Shown: in pieces, positions 1 through 10,701 of the stretch
Layout of the letters: the number at the start of each line of letters is the position of its first letter
How positions within the stretch are numbered: position 1 is the first letter of the stretch
Source of the DNA: Oscillospiraceae bacterium
GTDB lineage: Bacteria; Bacillota; Clostridia; Oscillospirales; Ruminococcaceae
DNA length: 16,800 nt
Reading direction: 5' to 3'
NCBI GenBank assembly: GCA_009784765.1
Contig: WQXP01000008.1
Coordinates: 1 to 16,800 of the forward strand
Program-made: the position numbers and the translations under genes
The notes under the pieces: generated by a model
Told to the model about the DNA's origin: nothing
Database searches by the model: none
The model's input: only the letters and a program-made list of their open reading frames with translations

Positions 1-672
1 CAGCCCCTCGCTGACTGCTGCATTTCCGTCAACTACCGACCCTACGTCCATGACTAACTCGTCCTTTTCCATCATGAGCTCTAAAAAGCGTTGAGACTTG
101 ATTGCGCTGTTATTCGTAACAAACGCAGTGATTCTCTCCTGCATACGCTCGAAATAAGACAAGGTCTGAGGAATCCCGAGCAGCATACCGTTCATACGGA
201 CAGGATGAATGGTCATAGTAGCAGAAGGAACTATAAAGCTGCGTTTCGCACTCACCGCAAGCGGCACCCCAATAGAATGCCCGCCGCCAACCACAATCGA
301 CACCGTCGGTTTGCTCATTCCTGCTACCAATTCCGCAATCGCCAACCCCGCCTCCACATCGCCGCCGACGGTATTCAGGATAATCAGCAACCCCTCGATG
401 GTATTGTCCTGCTCAATCGCCACAAGGGCAGGGATTATGTGTTCATACTTGGTTGTCTTGTTCTGGGGCGGGAGGATATAATGACCCTCGATTTGCCCGA
501 TTACGGTAAGACAATGAATATTATAAGGCGCGTTCGCCACAGCGATTACGCCGAAATCCTCCGCCTCGCGGGTGGTGTCGATTTTGTCGTCTTGCTCGTC
601 GTTATCGTCGCCGACGGGTTCGTCGGGAAAACCGGGGTATGGCGGGTTATTGAGAACTCGTTTTTCGTGCAT
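1..672 (-). CDS. tepA: TepA-type ClpP-family serine protease (3' end cut by window edge)
   Basis: A ClpP-fold peptidase of the TepA (YmfB) branch found in Bacillota, thought to act in the cytoplasm in protein quality control or processing; its exact substrate is unknown. The 224 visible residues match the family closely from residue 51 on: an [15 protein letters not shown] segment, the [12 protein letters not shown] stretch (68-78), [15 protein letters not shown] (95-109), GGHSIG with the expected nucleophile S133, and TMTIHP with H156. D209 is a candidate third catalytic residue. The first ~45 residues are acidic and poorly conserved, as usual in this group. The ATG at 672-670 has an AAAGGAG ribosome binding site (683-689), 10 nt away. 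Known relatives are about 245 residues, so only some 20 C-terminal residues should be missing. In Bacillus the gene lies near spoIIIE; that neighbour would be outside this window. The upstream gap (673-790) carries repeat copy 1 and a possible but weak -10 box (TATACT at 763-758). Confidence 0.93.
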   Translation of the reverse strand, partial: MHEKRVLNNPPYPGFPDEPVGDDNDEQDDKIDTTREAEDFGVIAVANAPYNIHCLTVIGQIEGHYILPPQNKTTKYEHIIPALVAIEQDNTIEGLLIILNTVGGDVEAGLAIAELVAGMSKPTVSIVVGGGHSIGVPLAVSAKRSFIVPSATMTIHPVRMNGMLLGIPQTLSYFERMQERITAFVTNNSAIKSQRFLELMMEKDELVMDVGSVVDGNAAVSEGL

Positions 673-699
673 ATCAGCCAATCTCCTTTAGCGTGCTAC

Positions 700-746
700 T
701 TGTCAAGATTCGCTCATCGGACGGGCAAAACCCGCCCTTTGGGCTT
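700..746 (-). repeat. 47-bp dispersed element, copy 1, with sense-strand hairpin
   Basis: This 47-bp stretch is 42/47 identical to 10702-10748, in the same orientation relative to the downstream gene. On the minus (transcribed) strand it can form an 8-bp stem, 737-730 paired with 726-719, around a UUU loop. The stem includes one G·U pair and a closing U·G pair; on the plus strand the same bases give mismatches. A competing small hairpin, GCCC-AAA-GGGC, shares the 5' arm, so the two are mutually exclusive. The element ends 27 nt before the tepA start codon. No U-run follows the larger hairpin in the sense direction, so it does not look like an ordinary terminator. Confidence 0.75.
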
Positions 747-790
747 TTCTTTTGCTTAGTATACGCCGAAAATGCTTGTAATATACAGAC

Positions 791-3610
791 TCACCTGTCT
801 CTGACAGCGAAAGACTCTTCGCAAGGTTGTAACAATTCTCCCGCAGAATTTCGCTTGGCACTGTAGCGTCCTGTTACAGCATTACCCACAGTCATTCGCG
901 TAATCCTCCATGATTTTTCAGCACCACACGAAGCGCAAACACTGACAGAGAACTCACGAGTAATCCGCGTTGAAGCAGGTTCGCCGAGTTCGGGTGCTTT
1001 AGGAAGGGGCGGGCCTGCTGCGTGTCCGCTTGAGGCATTCGCGGAACTCGTAACCTCTCCGCCGACATTGAGCGTAATATCAACCCTTGAGCCGTCGTAG
1101 AACTCAACTACTAAGGTAAAAGTTCCTCCATGAACTCCGCGACCGCCGCTGTTAAAGAAAGTTCCGTTATGGTGCGGGTTTATGCCCGTTAAGTGCAGAA
1201 CCCCACGCTCATAATCGACGTTGTATGCCGCACCGTACTCAAGATAAGGAAACCACTCGCCGTGGCTTCCGCCATAGTGAAAAGTACAAGGGTAAGAGTT
1301 TCCGCAGACGGGTGCGCTAATGCTCGCAGGGGGAGTACCCATGTAATTACTCACTCGGCGAACTCTGTTTCCGTTAAAATTGAAAGGTATTGTAATCCCG
1401 CTCGCTCTCGAACCCGTACTCGCCGTTGCCGCAGGGACATGGCTTTTGACTAAATACTGCTCCCAGTCCAAACCGCTCGAAAACTGCATAATCAGCCGTG
1501 CGAAAGTGCCGTAGTAATTGAAATCGCTTAAAATGCCGTTGATATACTCTCGCTTAATGGTAACAACACCGTTACTGTAGGTGTAATCCGTGCCGCGAGT
1601 AAGCCCCTCAATCCCAAGGAACGTATTGCCGTTCAGGGTGAGAGGAATATCAACATCGGCATTAGCTAAACCGCGAAAGTGGATTGTATCAAGCCCCGCA
1701 GAGTATGAGCTTCTTTCGTTACAGCCGAGCATAGCACCCACACGCGGAATGTTCCAGTTATAAAGCCCGTTTCGGCGGTTAATTCCTGAGCCGTTGTCCC
1801 AGAATGACAAGCTGATTCCGCGAAAATCGCGAGCCTTGAACTGCACATACTCGTAATACTTCAGTTCTTCGCCCCGTTGTGATGCGTCTTTCCCGAAAGC
1901 ATGGTCATAGTGGAGCAATCCCCATTCACCGACGCTGACACCGATTCCGTTAGCAATGAAGTTAGTGTTGAGTATGTCAAAGAAATCATCAATTCCGCTT
2001 TTCTGTGTGCGAGTATCGCCTACATCAAATTGATTAAACAGCGGCTCATCGAAAATAGTTCTGCCTAAAGGATTGCTGAACACCCAATCACCGTAGAAAT
2101 GCACGGTCGCGATTACGTTAGGGTCGTTATTCAAATCCTGCTGAATAAATCTGAGTGTGTGCGGGCTTTGGTGATGATTTGTCTTGTAAGTGGGAATAAC
2201 AATCATTCGCGTTTCATTGCCCGCAGTAGCGCGAATAATATCATAGGCGGCTTTGTTGGTAACATCAAGGCGGCGGAGGTTTTCAGAGTTCGCGCCGTCA
2301 TTCGGGTCGGGCATATTGAATTCAGGTTCGTTGTTTGTTTCGAACATTACTGTGTCGGGCATATCCTTGAACGTGTCAGCGATTTGTTTCCAGTAATCAG
2401 TAAACCGCCTGTAGTGAGGGGCGGTTGTAGTTCCGTCCCACGCAGTTCCGAATGGGTTTTCGTGGTGATTTCGCCCAAGCCAAAACCACGAGTCATGGTG
2501 GAGGTTAATCATGACATACAAATCTGCTTCTACTGCCCACTGCACGACTTCGCGGTATCGCGCCAACCACTCCGGGTTGATTATATAACGCAGTTCAGCG
2601 GCGGGAGTAGACTCGCCTCTGTCCGTTCCTCTGTGGGCAACAGTAAAAGGTATGCGAATGTGTGAAAAGCCACTCGCTTTGACTGTGTTAATCAACTCTC
2701 GCGTAACAACTGGATTGCCCCAAGCTGTTTCCCAGTCGGTAATAGTTCCTCCGAACTCCTGCGAATTAAACGCATCTAAAGAGTTACCGAGATTCCAGCC
2801 CAAGCCCATGTTGCGTGCGTATTCAAGAGAGCGCGGCAAGCCAATTTGGTCAATTCGGTTTAGCAATGTTGTGAAAAAAGCCGCATTGATATTCGCCGCA
2901 AGAAGCGCACGCGCTCCCGCAGAAAGCTCATTAAACGCGCTTTGCGCACCGCTGACTGCACTGAAATCTTTGTAAGTTACTGTAGCTGCAGTCATCGCCA
3001 ATACAGCAGCGTGAGTCGCATTAAATCCCGCCGCCGCCTCCGCATCGCTGAGCGGCGCGTTAGGGTCGGCAAAAAAGTGGAAATTCACATCGCCGTGGCT
3101 GTCTACTAACACTCCGATATACTTCGCGCCGTCTGCGGAAACCGCAAACCTGTCCCCCGCACTGAAGCCGCTCCATCTGTTAGGGAGTGCTTGCGAACTG
3201 CTCAAAGTCGTGGAATTTACGGGAGTGAGTACAAATGTCCCGTTCACAATCATGTTATCTAAGCGCAAGTTACCGGGGTTGCCTCCGCGAATTTCGCCGA
3301 GTGCAACAAGCCCGCTCACAGATAATCCGCTGAAAGCCGCAGTTACTGTGTTAGCGGTTCTGCCCGCAACGAGAGGGGAGGTCGGGTTCTGCCAATCCCC
3401 TGTTGTGAGTTGAAGCGTCGCTCCGCTTAAATTAGGCGATGACGATTCAGCAGTGAAATTGAACACAATCGAGCGCAACATAGTCTGCACTGCCTGTGCC
3501 TCCGCTGTTGGAGTAGGCGCGATTTCAGGTGCGAAGACAAGCATTCCTGCAAGCATTGTCGCAAGAGTGAACGAAGAAATCAGAGCCTTTATTAGTCTTG
3601 ACTTTTTCAT
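791..3610 (-). CDS. Secreted multi-modular GH5 endoglucanase (cellulase)
   Basis: A secreted endo-beta-glucanase, expected to cut beta-1,4-glucan or xyloglucan chains with retention of configuration. Residues 1-40 form a signal peptide (KK near the start, hydrophobic core, AEAQA cleavage site). Residues ~45-215 are an N-terminal beta-rich region I do not recognise. The GH5 barrel spans about 262-620: GWNLGNSLDA (271-280), HH at 371-372, NEP with acid/base E428, H504 and Y506, GEW with nucleophile E562, and W604. The WNLGN and ETAWGNP motifs suggest subfamily GH5_4. Residues ~648-720 resemble an X2 Ig-like module (LTLNG, GTDYT, VVTIK), and ~740-850 resemble a CBM46-like module, the order known from Bacillus Cel5B. 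The tail (880-939) is unusual, with a CASC motif and a third Cys. No dockerin, SLH or sortase signal is visible, so it is probably a free enzyme. It has its own promoter just upstream and an AGG 8 nt before the ATG. Confidence 0.92.
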   Translation of the reverse strand: MKKSRLIKALISSFTLATMLAGMLVFAPEIAPTPTAEAQAVQTMLRSIVFNFTAESSSPNLSGATLQLTTGDWQNPTSPLVAGRTANTVTAAFSGLSVSGLVALGEIRGGNPGNLRLDNMIVNGTFVLTPVNSTTLSSSQALPNRWSGFSAGDRFAVSADGAKYIGVLVDSHGDVNFHFFADPNAPLSDAEAAAGFNATHAAVLAMTAATVTYKDFSAVSGAQSAFNELSAGARALLAANINAAFFTTLLNRIDQIGLPRSLEYARNMGLGWNLGNSLDAFNSQEFGGTITDWETAWGNPVVTRELINTVKASGFSHIRIPFTVAHRGTDRGESTPAAELRYIINPEWLARYREVVQWAVEADLYVMINLHHDSWFWLGRNHHENPFGTAWDGTTTAPHYRRFTDYWKQIADTFKDMPDTVMFETNNEPEFNMPDPNDGANSENLRRLDVTNKAAYDIIRATAGNETRMIVIPTYKTNHHQSPHTLRFIQQDLNNDPNVIATVHFYGDWVFSNPLGRTIFDEPLFNQFDVGDTRTQKSGIDDFFDILNTNFIANGIGVSVGEWGLLHYDHAFGKDASQRGEELKYYEYVQFKARDFRGISLSFWDNGSGINRRNGLYNWNIPRVGAMLGCNERSSYSAGLDTIHFRGLANADVDIPLTLNGNTFLGIEGLTRGTDYTYSNGVVTIKREYINGILSDFNYYGTFARLIMQFSSGLDWEQYLVKSHVPAATASTGSRASGITIPFNFNGNRVRRVSNYMGTPPASISAPVCGNSYPCTFHYGGSHGEWFPYLEYGAAYNVDYERGVLHLTGINPHHNGTFFNSGGRGVHGGTFTLVVEFYDGSRVDITLNVGGEVTSSANASSGHAAGPPLPKAPELGEPASTRITREFSVSVCASCGAEKSWRITRMTVGNAVTGRYSAKRNSAGELLQPCEESFAVRDR

Positions 3611-3641
3611 GTTGAAAACCTAACCTTTCTGCTTTTCACTA

Positions 3642-3670
3642 ATTGTACCACATTTTTGCGATAATGTCAA
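3642..3670 (-). promoter_or_regulatory. Sigma-A type promoter of the cellulase gene
   Basis: On the minus strand a perfect -35 box TTGACA (3670-3665) is followed after exactly 17 bp by TACAAT (3647-3642). Transcription would start near 3635, giving a leader of about 25 nt before the cellulase ATG at 3610. The rest of the 211-bp gap between the chemoreceptor and the cellulase (3611-3821) holds no gene. The region just upstream of the -35 has a partial palindrome (ATGA..TCAT near 3678-3690) that could be a regulator site, but this is weak. Confidence 0.8.
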
Positions 3671-3771
3671 GCGAAATCATGACATATCATAAAGATGCAA
3701 TCATTGTAGGTAATGTGATTACAACCCGAGCGATTGCAATAATTCACTCTATAGGGCGGAGAACCAACATG

Positions 3772-3805
3772 AACCGAAAACAAGAAAGTCAATAGTTTTT
3801 CGGTT
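3772..3805 (-). terminator. Inverted repeat after the chemoreceptor gene, possible terminator
   Basis: A 9-bp perfect inverted repeat, AACCGAAAA (3772-3780) with TTTTCGGTT (3797-3805), separated by 16 nt, lies 16 nt past the chemoreceptor stop codon and before the cellulase promoter. Position fits a terminator, but no uridine run follows on the minus strand and the loop is long. A second overlapping pairing is possible: TTACAACC (3719-3726) with GGTTGTAA (3802-3809). Confidence 0.4.
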
Positions 3806-3821
3806 GTAACTGCCGCACACC

Positions 3822-5852
3822 TTATCCTTTAATCCTGAACACACTTACCATATCTGCGAGAGAGCTCGCCTGTTCCTTGAGTTCTTCCGACATAGCGGCG
3901 GTTTCTTCGGCGGTGGAGGCGGTTCTTTGGGTAATGCTCGACACGGCAGTTAAGTCTTTGTTCATGAGTGCAATGTCAGAATCATTTTTGTGTGAATTTT
4001 GCTCGATTTTGCCGATAATTTGTTCAGTTTGTGCGATTCCCTCTATGATTTTCGCTAACGATTCGGCGGTAACAGCCGCTAATTCCTCGCCCTCTTCTGC
4101 CTTTTTTGTGGAAACGCTGACTAAGTCGGCGGTTTCCTTGGCGGCTAACGCGCTTTTCGCGGCGAGGTTGCGGACTTCTTCTGCGACGACTGCGAACCCT
4201 TTTCCGTGTTGCCCTGCACGCGCGGCTTCCACAGCCGCATTAAGGGCGAGAATGTTGGTTTGGAAAGCAATGTCTTCAATGGCTTTGAGGATTTTGTGAA
4301 TGCCCTTGCTTGCTTCGTTAATTTCCCGAACAGCGTCGGAGAGCTTGCCCATATTCTCGTCCCCTGCTTGGGCGTCGCTCTTAACGATGTTCTCCACAGC
4401 GAGGGCCTGTGTGAGCATTTCGACGTTATCTTTGTTGCTTTGAATAATGTGTTCCATGATTTCAATGAGTTCGTTGACTGCGTTAGTTTGCTCTGCGCAG
4501 CCATTTGAAAGCATATTACTGCCGTCTGCGAGGTTCGCCGCTTCAGACTGTTGCTGTTCTGCCATAGCAGTCAATCTGCGGAACATATCGTTGAGATTGT
4601 CAATCGTGCCGTTGAGCGATATAGCCGCCATATCCCCCGGAAAGGCAAGTTCAACAGTGCCGGTTAGGTCATGGTCAGAGATGGTGTTGATACAGTTGGT
4701 GAGATACGCAAGACGCAAGCGCAAATCCTGCGCGACACGCGCCAAATCCCCCACTTCGTCGGGAATGTCGCGAATGCGCTGCGGCAATTCCTCAGAATAG
4801 TTGCCTTTCGCAATAAAGCCGAGGTTTTGTGAAACAGCGACAATCGGTTTGCTAATCGAACGCCCCAAAGCCAAGCTGAGGAAAAACACAACAATAGAAA
4901 CAGCAGGGAAGAGCATTAAAAATCTAAGGAGTGATGACACATTCTCAGCATTATACTCGTTGAAAGGTACGAGTATAAACAGCTCATAGCCGTTGAACAA
5001 ACAGCCTTCAATCCCCACGTAATCTACTCCGCGAAGACGCACACGGAAAACATCACCGTCTTTAACTGCGTCTGCCGCGGCAACAAGTTGTGCTTTTTCG
5101 GAAGACGACAGCTCTGATATGAAATCATTGGTGTTAAAAAAGTCTTCTTGGTTTCGCAAGAGGGCAAACCCGGAGTCATAGATTTGATATTCGCCCACCA
5201 AATCTTTGATTACGCCGACAGATACGTCAATCCCTGCAACGCCGACTGCTTCCCCGCGAATAATCACAGGCTCTCCGAAAGAAATATAAGTACCGCCGCT
5301 TTCGTCGCTGACGTAAGGGACAGACCAGTAGGATTCCCGCGAATTATATGCACCCAAGAACCACTCCATGCAAACGCCGCTGTTCGGGTCATAATCCGCG
5401 AACTCATAGGGTTCTGCTATTTCATAACCTCCATACCCGTCGCTGACTACAAACACTTCGCCTATGAACTCTGTGCCGGACATTTGGTAATGAACCGAAA
5501 AATACGCGCCGTCAATATAATCTGAACGGACAACAGAGTTTATTACAAACTGCTCCATGAGCGGTCGGAACTCTTCCTCGAAATAAGTTTCGCCCCTTGC
5601 TCTGAAAGCGGCAGGCTCAAAATTAGCCTCGGCGAAGTTTCGCAAACTCAGCGCAATAAAACTCGACTCGGTGAAAGGGCGGTCATAATGCGCAATTTTC
5701 GTCGCAAGTTCGACTCGTAATTGCTCCTGCGCCCATTGGTCTAATCGCGCTGACATTCGCACCTGAAATATGCTCGTAACAGTTCCCGCAACTCCGATTA
5801 CCGTCGCTACTACGATTACCGTCAATTTCCATGATAATTTCTTGAATTTCAT
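3822..5852 (-). CDS. Methyl-accepting chemotaxis protein with extracellular Cache domain
   Basis: A membrane chemoreceptor that would pass ligand binding outside the cell to the CheA/CheW kinase. Transmembrane segment 1 is at about 10-29. Residues ~35-300 form the extracellular sensor, with Cache-like features (YWSVPY at 175-180, GVAGIDVSV at 204-212). Segment 2 is at about 309-329, followed by HAMP (SISKPI at 332-337) and a second HAMP-like stretch (~380-430). The signalling domain runs from ~430 to 674; its hairpin tip is the highly conserved [18 protein letters not shown] region (530-547) followed by [16 protein letters not shown]172, W176, Y180 and D209 loosely recall amino-acid-binding dCache receptors, but the spacing is not exact. 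There is no C-terminal CheR-docking pentapeptide (it ends FRIKG). The ATG is preceded by AAGG 7 nt away. No other chemotaxis or flagellar gene is in view, so this is an orphan receptor. Confidence 0.95.
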   Translation of the reverse strand: MKFKKLSWKLTVIVVATVIGVAGTVTSIFQVRMSARLDQWAQEQLRVELATKIAHYDRPFTESSFIALSLRNFAEANFEPAAFRARGETYFEEEFRPLMEQFVINSVVRSDYIDGAYFSVHYQMSGTEFIGEVFVVSDGYGGYEIAEPYEFADYDPNSGVCMEWFLGAYNSRESYWSVPYVSDESGGTYISFGEPVIIRGEAVGVAGIDVSVGVIKDLVGEYQIYDSGFALLRNQEDFFNTNDFISELSSSEKAQLVAAADAVKDGDVFRVRLRGVDYVGIEGCLFNGYELFILVPFNEYNAENVSSLLRFLMLFPAVSIVVFFLSLALGRSISKPIVAVSQNLGFIAKGNYSEELPQRIRDIPDEVGDLARVAQDLRLRLAYLTNCINTISDHDLTGTVELAFPGDMAAISLNGTIDNLNDMFRRLTAMAEQQQSEAANLADGSNMLSNGCAEQTNAVNELIEIMEHIIQSNKDNVEMLTQALAVENIVKSDAQAGDENMGKLSDAVREINEASKGIHKILKAIEDIAFQTNILALNAAVEAARAGQHGKGFAVVAEEVRNLAAKSALAAKETADLVSVSTKKAEEGEELAAVTAESLAKIIEGIAQTEQIIGKIEQNSHKNDSDIALMNKDLTAVSSITQRTASTAEETAAMSEELKEQASSLADMVSVFRIKG

Positions 5853-5890
5853 ATGCTTACCTTACCCCGCTTTCCTGTTCTGCTGACAAA

Positions 5891-5908
5891 CCCCTCCGTA
5901 GGGAGGGG
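5891..5908 (-). terminator. GC-rich hairpin between the small membrane protein and the chemoreceptor
   Basis: CCCCTCC (5891-5897) and GGAGGGG (5902-5908) form a perfect 7-bp stem with a 4-nt loop, 8 nt past the stop codon of the 113-residue gene. On the minus strand it is followed by TTTGTC, a short and imperfect U-tract. It probably ends or attenuates the ATP synthase transcript before the chemoreceptor gene. No convincing promoter for the chemoreceptor was seen (a TACAAT at 5915-5910 has no -35 match). Confidence 0.55.
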
Positions 5909-5916
5909 AATTGTAT

Positions 5917-6258
5917 TTAATTAAATTGTCCGTGATTTCGGTTTTCACCTTGCTCCGCGATTTGGCAAGTTTTTTGAATGAGCTCGCCGAAGCCGTACAT
6001 GAACCACGACCAAATCCACGATGCTAAAATTCCGCCGATTAAGTAAACAAAACTCAAGCCGATTGTTCCGAAACCTGCCGCAATCTGTGCGTCTGAGTTC
6101 CACGAATCGCCTGCAGTAACAATCATGAAGAAGCCGCCGATTCCGGTAATCCCGCCGCCAAGAACTGAAGCAACCACACCGAGTGCGGCAATGATTTTCG
6201 CCAAAAGTTTGATTTTTCCGCCGATATTCGAATAGAAAATGTCTACTTTTTGTTTCAT
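5917..6258 (-). CDS. Small two-segment membrane protein of unknown function
   Basis: A 113-residue protein with two hydrophobic stretches, about 22-47 (rich in Gly: VLGGGITGIGGFF) and 63-88 (ending in WIWSWFMYGFGELI), a short charged N-terminus and a hydrophilic C-terminal tail. Similar small proteins with an 'SWFMYGFGELI'-like end occur, as I recall, in Clostridia without known function; I cannot name a family. It starts 17 nt after the atpC stop with a good ribosome binding site (AGGAGAG), and is followed by a hairpin. It therefore appears to be the last gene of the ATP synthase operon. A role in the ATP synthase is possible from context only. Confidence 0.8.
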   Translation of the reverse strand: MKQKVDIFYSNIGGKIKLLAKIIAALGVVASVLGGGITGIGGFFMIVTAGDSWNSDAQIAAGFGTIGLSFVYLIGGILASWIWSWFMYGFGELIQKTCQIAEQGENRNHGQFN

Positions 6259-6275
6259 GACTTCTCTCCTAAAAT

Positions 6276-6683
6276 TTACTCTGCTGCACCGAGCCTGTTC
6301 AAGGCACGTTTGAGCTTAAACTCTGCGATTGCGTGCTGAACATCGGACAACTCCGCGTCGCGAATGCGTTCCTCAGCCCGCTCCTTCGCCGCCTGAGCCC
6401 GCTCAACGTCGATTTCGTCGCACCACTCACAGCTTTGAACAAGAATGACAGTATCACCGTTGTCTTTGACTTGGACAGTCCCTGTAGAAATAGCGGCTTT
6501 GCGGAATTTCTTGTCTTCAGTCATGACACGCATAATCCCGATGGGCAGAGCCGCGATATAAGGCTCATGCCGCGCAAGGATTCCCTTGTCGCCGACTGTG
6601 GTTCGCACAATGAGATTAGGCGTTTCACCATCATAGAAAACACCTGCGGGTGTGATTATTTCCAGATTAAATGGAGTTGTCAT
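6276..6683 (-). CDS. atpC: F1Fo ATP synthase epsilon subunit
   Basis: Epsilon subunit of the F1 central stalk, which binds gamma and regulates ATP hydrolysis. The 135 residues are normal length. The N-terminal beta-sandwich (1-~88) starts with FNLEIITPAGVFYDGE and has the conserved turn GDKGILARHEP (32-42). The C-terminal helical pair (~92-135) is rich in Ala, Arg and Glu, with VERAQAAKERAEERI. The ATG is preceded by AGGAGGGG. The 77-nt gap to atpD is larger than most junctions here and carries two short hairpins (see 6755-6769). The small membrane protein follows 17 nt later. Confidence 0.96.
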   Translation of the reverse strand: MTTPFNLEIITPAGVFYDGETPNLIVRTTVGDKGILARHEPYIAALPIGIMRVMTEDKKFRKAAISTGTVQVKDNGDTVILVQSCEWCDEIDVERAQAAKERAEERIRDAELSDVQHAIAEFKLKRALNRLGAAE

Positions 6684-6754
6684 AACGTAACACCCCTCCT
6701 ATAGTTTTCGTCCCTGTGCCGACTGTGTGCCTGATTGCACGTCGAAGGGCGTGA

Positions 6755-8206
<1,452 letters not shown>

Positions 8207-9106
8207 CTACAGTGCATTTGCGCCGCCGACAATCTCGTTGATTTCGTTGGTAATCTTCTCTTGACGCGCGCGGTTGTACAACAGCGACAGCCTGTCAATC
8301 ATCTCTTCGGCGTTCTCAGACGCGCTTTCCATAGCAGTCTGTCTTGCGCTGAGTTCCGACGTGTAAGACTCGGTAATCGCACTTTGAATCAACCCGGCAA
8401 TGAAATTAGGCACAATGCGGTGAAAAACTGCGTCAGGTGACGGGTCATAAGTGGGCGGGAGCTTGCTTTTGGCTTCCTGCTCCTGCTTTCCCGCGTCCCC
8501 CGGCTCATTCTCGTCTTTATACTCTTCGGGAAGCACAAGAGGAAGAAGCTGCATAACCTTAGTCTCCTGCACCATCGACGATACGAACTTGGTGTAGAAC
8601 ATTTTCACTTCGTCCACTTCTCCGTTGACGAACTGTTCAATCGCCGCACGGGCAATCCCCGAACAATGCCCGGACTTGATGTTTTCGGCGATATTGCTGC
8701 GTCCGCCGACTAAGTTGAAATCGCGCTTCTCGAAATAATCTACCGCTTTTTTGCCAATCGCGAAAATCTTAGGCGACCACGGTTTAGCTCCGTGAATCTC
8801 ACCGACTTTCTTAAACACGTTAGAGTTATACCCCCCCGCGAGCCCCTTGTCCCCCGCGATTACGATGTACAAACTGTTCTTGACTTCTCCGCGGTGCTTG
8901 GCATACTCAGTTTCGACAGAGTGGGAGCGATAAATCTCGTGGAGCATCTTTTCTTGCGCCTCGAAAAAAGGTCGGGTTTCCTTCTCCTTCTTCTTAGCCT
9001 TGCGAAGCTTCGACGACGCAACAAGTTCCATTGCCTTGGTGATTTGCTTGGTAGAACCAACGCTTTTTATTCGGCGCTTGATTGTCTTCATGTTACCTGC
9101 AGCCAT
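8207..9106 (-). CDS. atpG: F1Fo ATP synthase gamma subunit
   Basis: Gamma subunit, the rotating shaft inside the alpha3beta3 ring. The N-terminal helix is typical (MKTIKRRIKSVGSTKQITKAMELVA, read in two parts at 6-17 and 18-30), as is the C-terminal helix (SLLYNRARQEKITNEINEIV, 274-293). The central domain has IVIAGDKGLAGGYN (81-94). At 299 residues it is slightly long; the extra length is a charged stretch at about 194-217 (PEEYKDENEPGD and following), just before the conserved PSPDAVFHRIVP. That region is variable in the family. The start ATG has AGGAG 7 nt upstream. It sits 47 nt after atpA. Confidence 0.97.
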   Translation of the reverse strand: MAAGNMKTIKRRIKSVGSTKQITKAMELVASSKLRKAKKKEKETRPFFEAQEKMLHEIYRSHSVETEYAKHRGEVKNSLYIVIAGDKGLAGGYNSNVFKKVGEIHGAKPWSPKIFAIGKKAVDYFEKRDFNLVGGRSNIAENIKSGHCSGIARAAIEQFVNGEVDEVKMFYTKFVSSMVQETKVMQLLPLVLPEEYKDENEPGDAGKQEQEAKSKLPPTYDPSPDAVFHRIVPNFIAGLIQSAITESYTSELSARQTAMESASENAEEMIDRLSLLYNRARQEKITNEINEIVGGANAL

Positions 9107-9153
9107 AATTTCGCTCCTGTCGTCAGTTATTTTAATTCGGCAAGTTTACTAAC

Positions 9154-10677
9154 TTACCCTTTAATCAGCCCTGTCACAAAACCTTCGGTGAATTTCTTCA
9201 GCCCGTCTTTCATGCTCACTTCAATTTCGCGAGTCAGAGTCTGCTCAGTTTTGAGAGCCTTCGCAATATCCGCACCCGAGCCGTCAAGCCATCTGAAGAG
9301 TTCCTGCTCATAGTCTTTTACTTTCGCAAGAGGCACATCAATGAGGTAGTTATTGATTACCGCATAGATAATCACGATTTGCTTCTCTACTGCAAGAGGC
9401 GACGCTTGATTCTGCTTAAGAACCTCTACAATCCGCTCGCCCTTAGCTAATCGCGCTTTAGTGTCTTTATCCAAGTCTGAGCCGAACTGCGCGAAAGCTT
9501 GCAACTCACGATACTGAGAATACTCAAGTTTGAGTGTCCCCGATACCTTTTTCATAGCCTTGATTTGCGCGTCGCCTCCAACCCTTGATACCGAAACGCC
9601 CGGATTTACCGCAGGACGAATCCCCGAGTTAAACAGCTCTGTTTCAAGGAAAATCTGCCCGTCGGTAATCGAAATTACGTTGGTGGGAATATACGCCGAC
9701 ACGTCCCCCGCTTGGGTTTCGATAATCGGGAGTGCAGTCAGCGAACCGCCGCCGTACTCATCATTGAGGTTGGCAGAACGCTCAAGCAAACGAGAGTGCA
9801 AATAGAATACGTCGCCCGGGTAAGCCTCACGCCCCGGCGGACGTTTCAGAAGCAGCGAAAGGGCCCGGTAAGCAACCGCGTGTTTAGAGAGGTCATCATA
9901 GATAATCAGAACATCTTTGCCCTGCTCCATGAAATACTCACCCATAGCGCAACCCGCATAAGGCGCAATGTATTGCAGAGGAGCAAGCTCCGACGCGGCA
10001 GCGGCAACTACAATCGTGTAATCCATTGCCCCCGATAAAGTAAGCTGGTCTACAACTGTCGCTACAGTGGAGTTCTTCTGCCCGATTGCAACATATATGC
10101 AAATGACATTATGCCCCTTTTGGTTGATAATCGTATCAAGGGCAATTGTCGTTTTCCCTGTTTGACGGTCGCCGATAATCAGCTCGCGCTGTCCGCGTCC
10201 GACGGGAATCATGGAGTCAATCGCTTTAATCCCTGTTTGCAGCGGCACTTGGACTTTTTCGCGGGTAATAATCCCCGACGCAATCCGCTCAACGGGGCGT
10301 GTTTCCTTAGTCAAAATCGCGCCTTTGCCGTCAATCCCTTGTCCGAGAGAGTTGACAACCCGCCCGAGAAGCTCATCTCCTACGGGTACAGACACGATGC
10401 TGCCCGTGCGTTTAACGCTCGAGCCTTCTTTAATCTCACTGTCCGAGCCGAGCATAACCGCTCCGACAAAATCTTGCTCAAGATTGAGTGCCATGCAACG
10501 CACGCCGTTATCAAACTCAAGCAATTCGCCGAGCATACACTGCTCCAACCCGTGGATTCGCACAATACCATCGCCCACGGTGACTACTGTTCCCGTGTCG
10601 GTGAGTTTCACCTTGGAGTCAAAATTCTTGATTTGCTCCTTAAGTATCGCCGTTATTTCATCAGGACGTAATTCCAT
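9154..10677 (-). CDS. atpA: F1Fo ATP synthase alpha subunit
   Basis: Regulatory nucleotide-binding subunit of F1. The 507 residues are normal length. The N-terminal [16 protein letters not shown] segment binds delta. The P-loop is GDRQTGKT (169-176), followed by [13 protein letters not shown]. Further landmarks are [16 protein letters not shown] (Walker B region) and [13 protein letters not shown], which carries the arginine finger near residue 373. The ATG has AAGGAG 9 nt upstream. Its neighbour upstream is purC rather than atpH; the 92-nt gap holds repeat copy 2, ending 24 nt before the start codon. No separate sigma-A promoter is convincing in that gap, so transcription probably comes from upstream through purC. 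Confidence 0.98.
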   Translation of the reverse strand: MELRPDEITAILKEQIKNFDSKVKLTDTGTVVTVGDGIVRIHGLEQCMLGELLEFDNGVRCMALNLEQDFVGAVMLGSDSEIKEGSSVKRTGSIVSVPVGDELLGRVVNSLGQGIDGKGAILTKETRPVERIASGIITREKVQVPLQTGIKAIDSMIPVGRGQRELIIGDRQTGKTTIALDTIINQKGHNVICIYVAIGQKNSTVATVVDQLTLSGAMDYTIVVAAAASELAPLQYIAPYAGCAMGEYFMEQGKDVLIIYDDLSKHAVAYRALSLLLKRPPGREAYPGDVFYLHSRLLERSANLNDEYGGGSLTALPIIETQAGDVSAYIPTNVISITDGQIFLETELFNSGIRPAVNPGVSVSRVGGDAQIKAMKKVSGTLKLEYSQYRELQAFAQFGSDLDKDTKARLAKGERIVEVLKQNQASPLAVEKQIVIIYAVINNYLIDVPLAKVKDYEQELFRWLDGSGADIAKALKTEQTLTREIEVSMKDGLKKFTEGFVTGLIKG

Positions 10678-10701
10678 TGCCTTATTCTCCTTAATATAAT
10701 G

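Noticed and set aside
719..750. Repeat copy 1 as an intrinsic terminator
   Set aside because: A T-rich tail follows only on the plus strand, where no gene is transcribed; on the sense strand the larger hairpin has no U-run.
91..759. 222-codon plus-strand open frame
   Set aside because: It lies antisense to tepA, whose protein sequence is clearly conserved; the plus-strand translation looks random and basic.
892..1107. Possible frameshift near the cellulase C-terminus
   Set aside because: The alternative minus frame gives no recognisable module, and the main frame continues through CBM46-like sequence and beyond without a break, so there is no evidence of a shifted original end.
10111..10671. 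186-codon plus-strand open frame opposite atpA
   Set aside because: Antisense shadow of atpA; low-complexity translation typical of a reverse frame.
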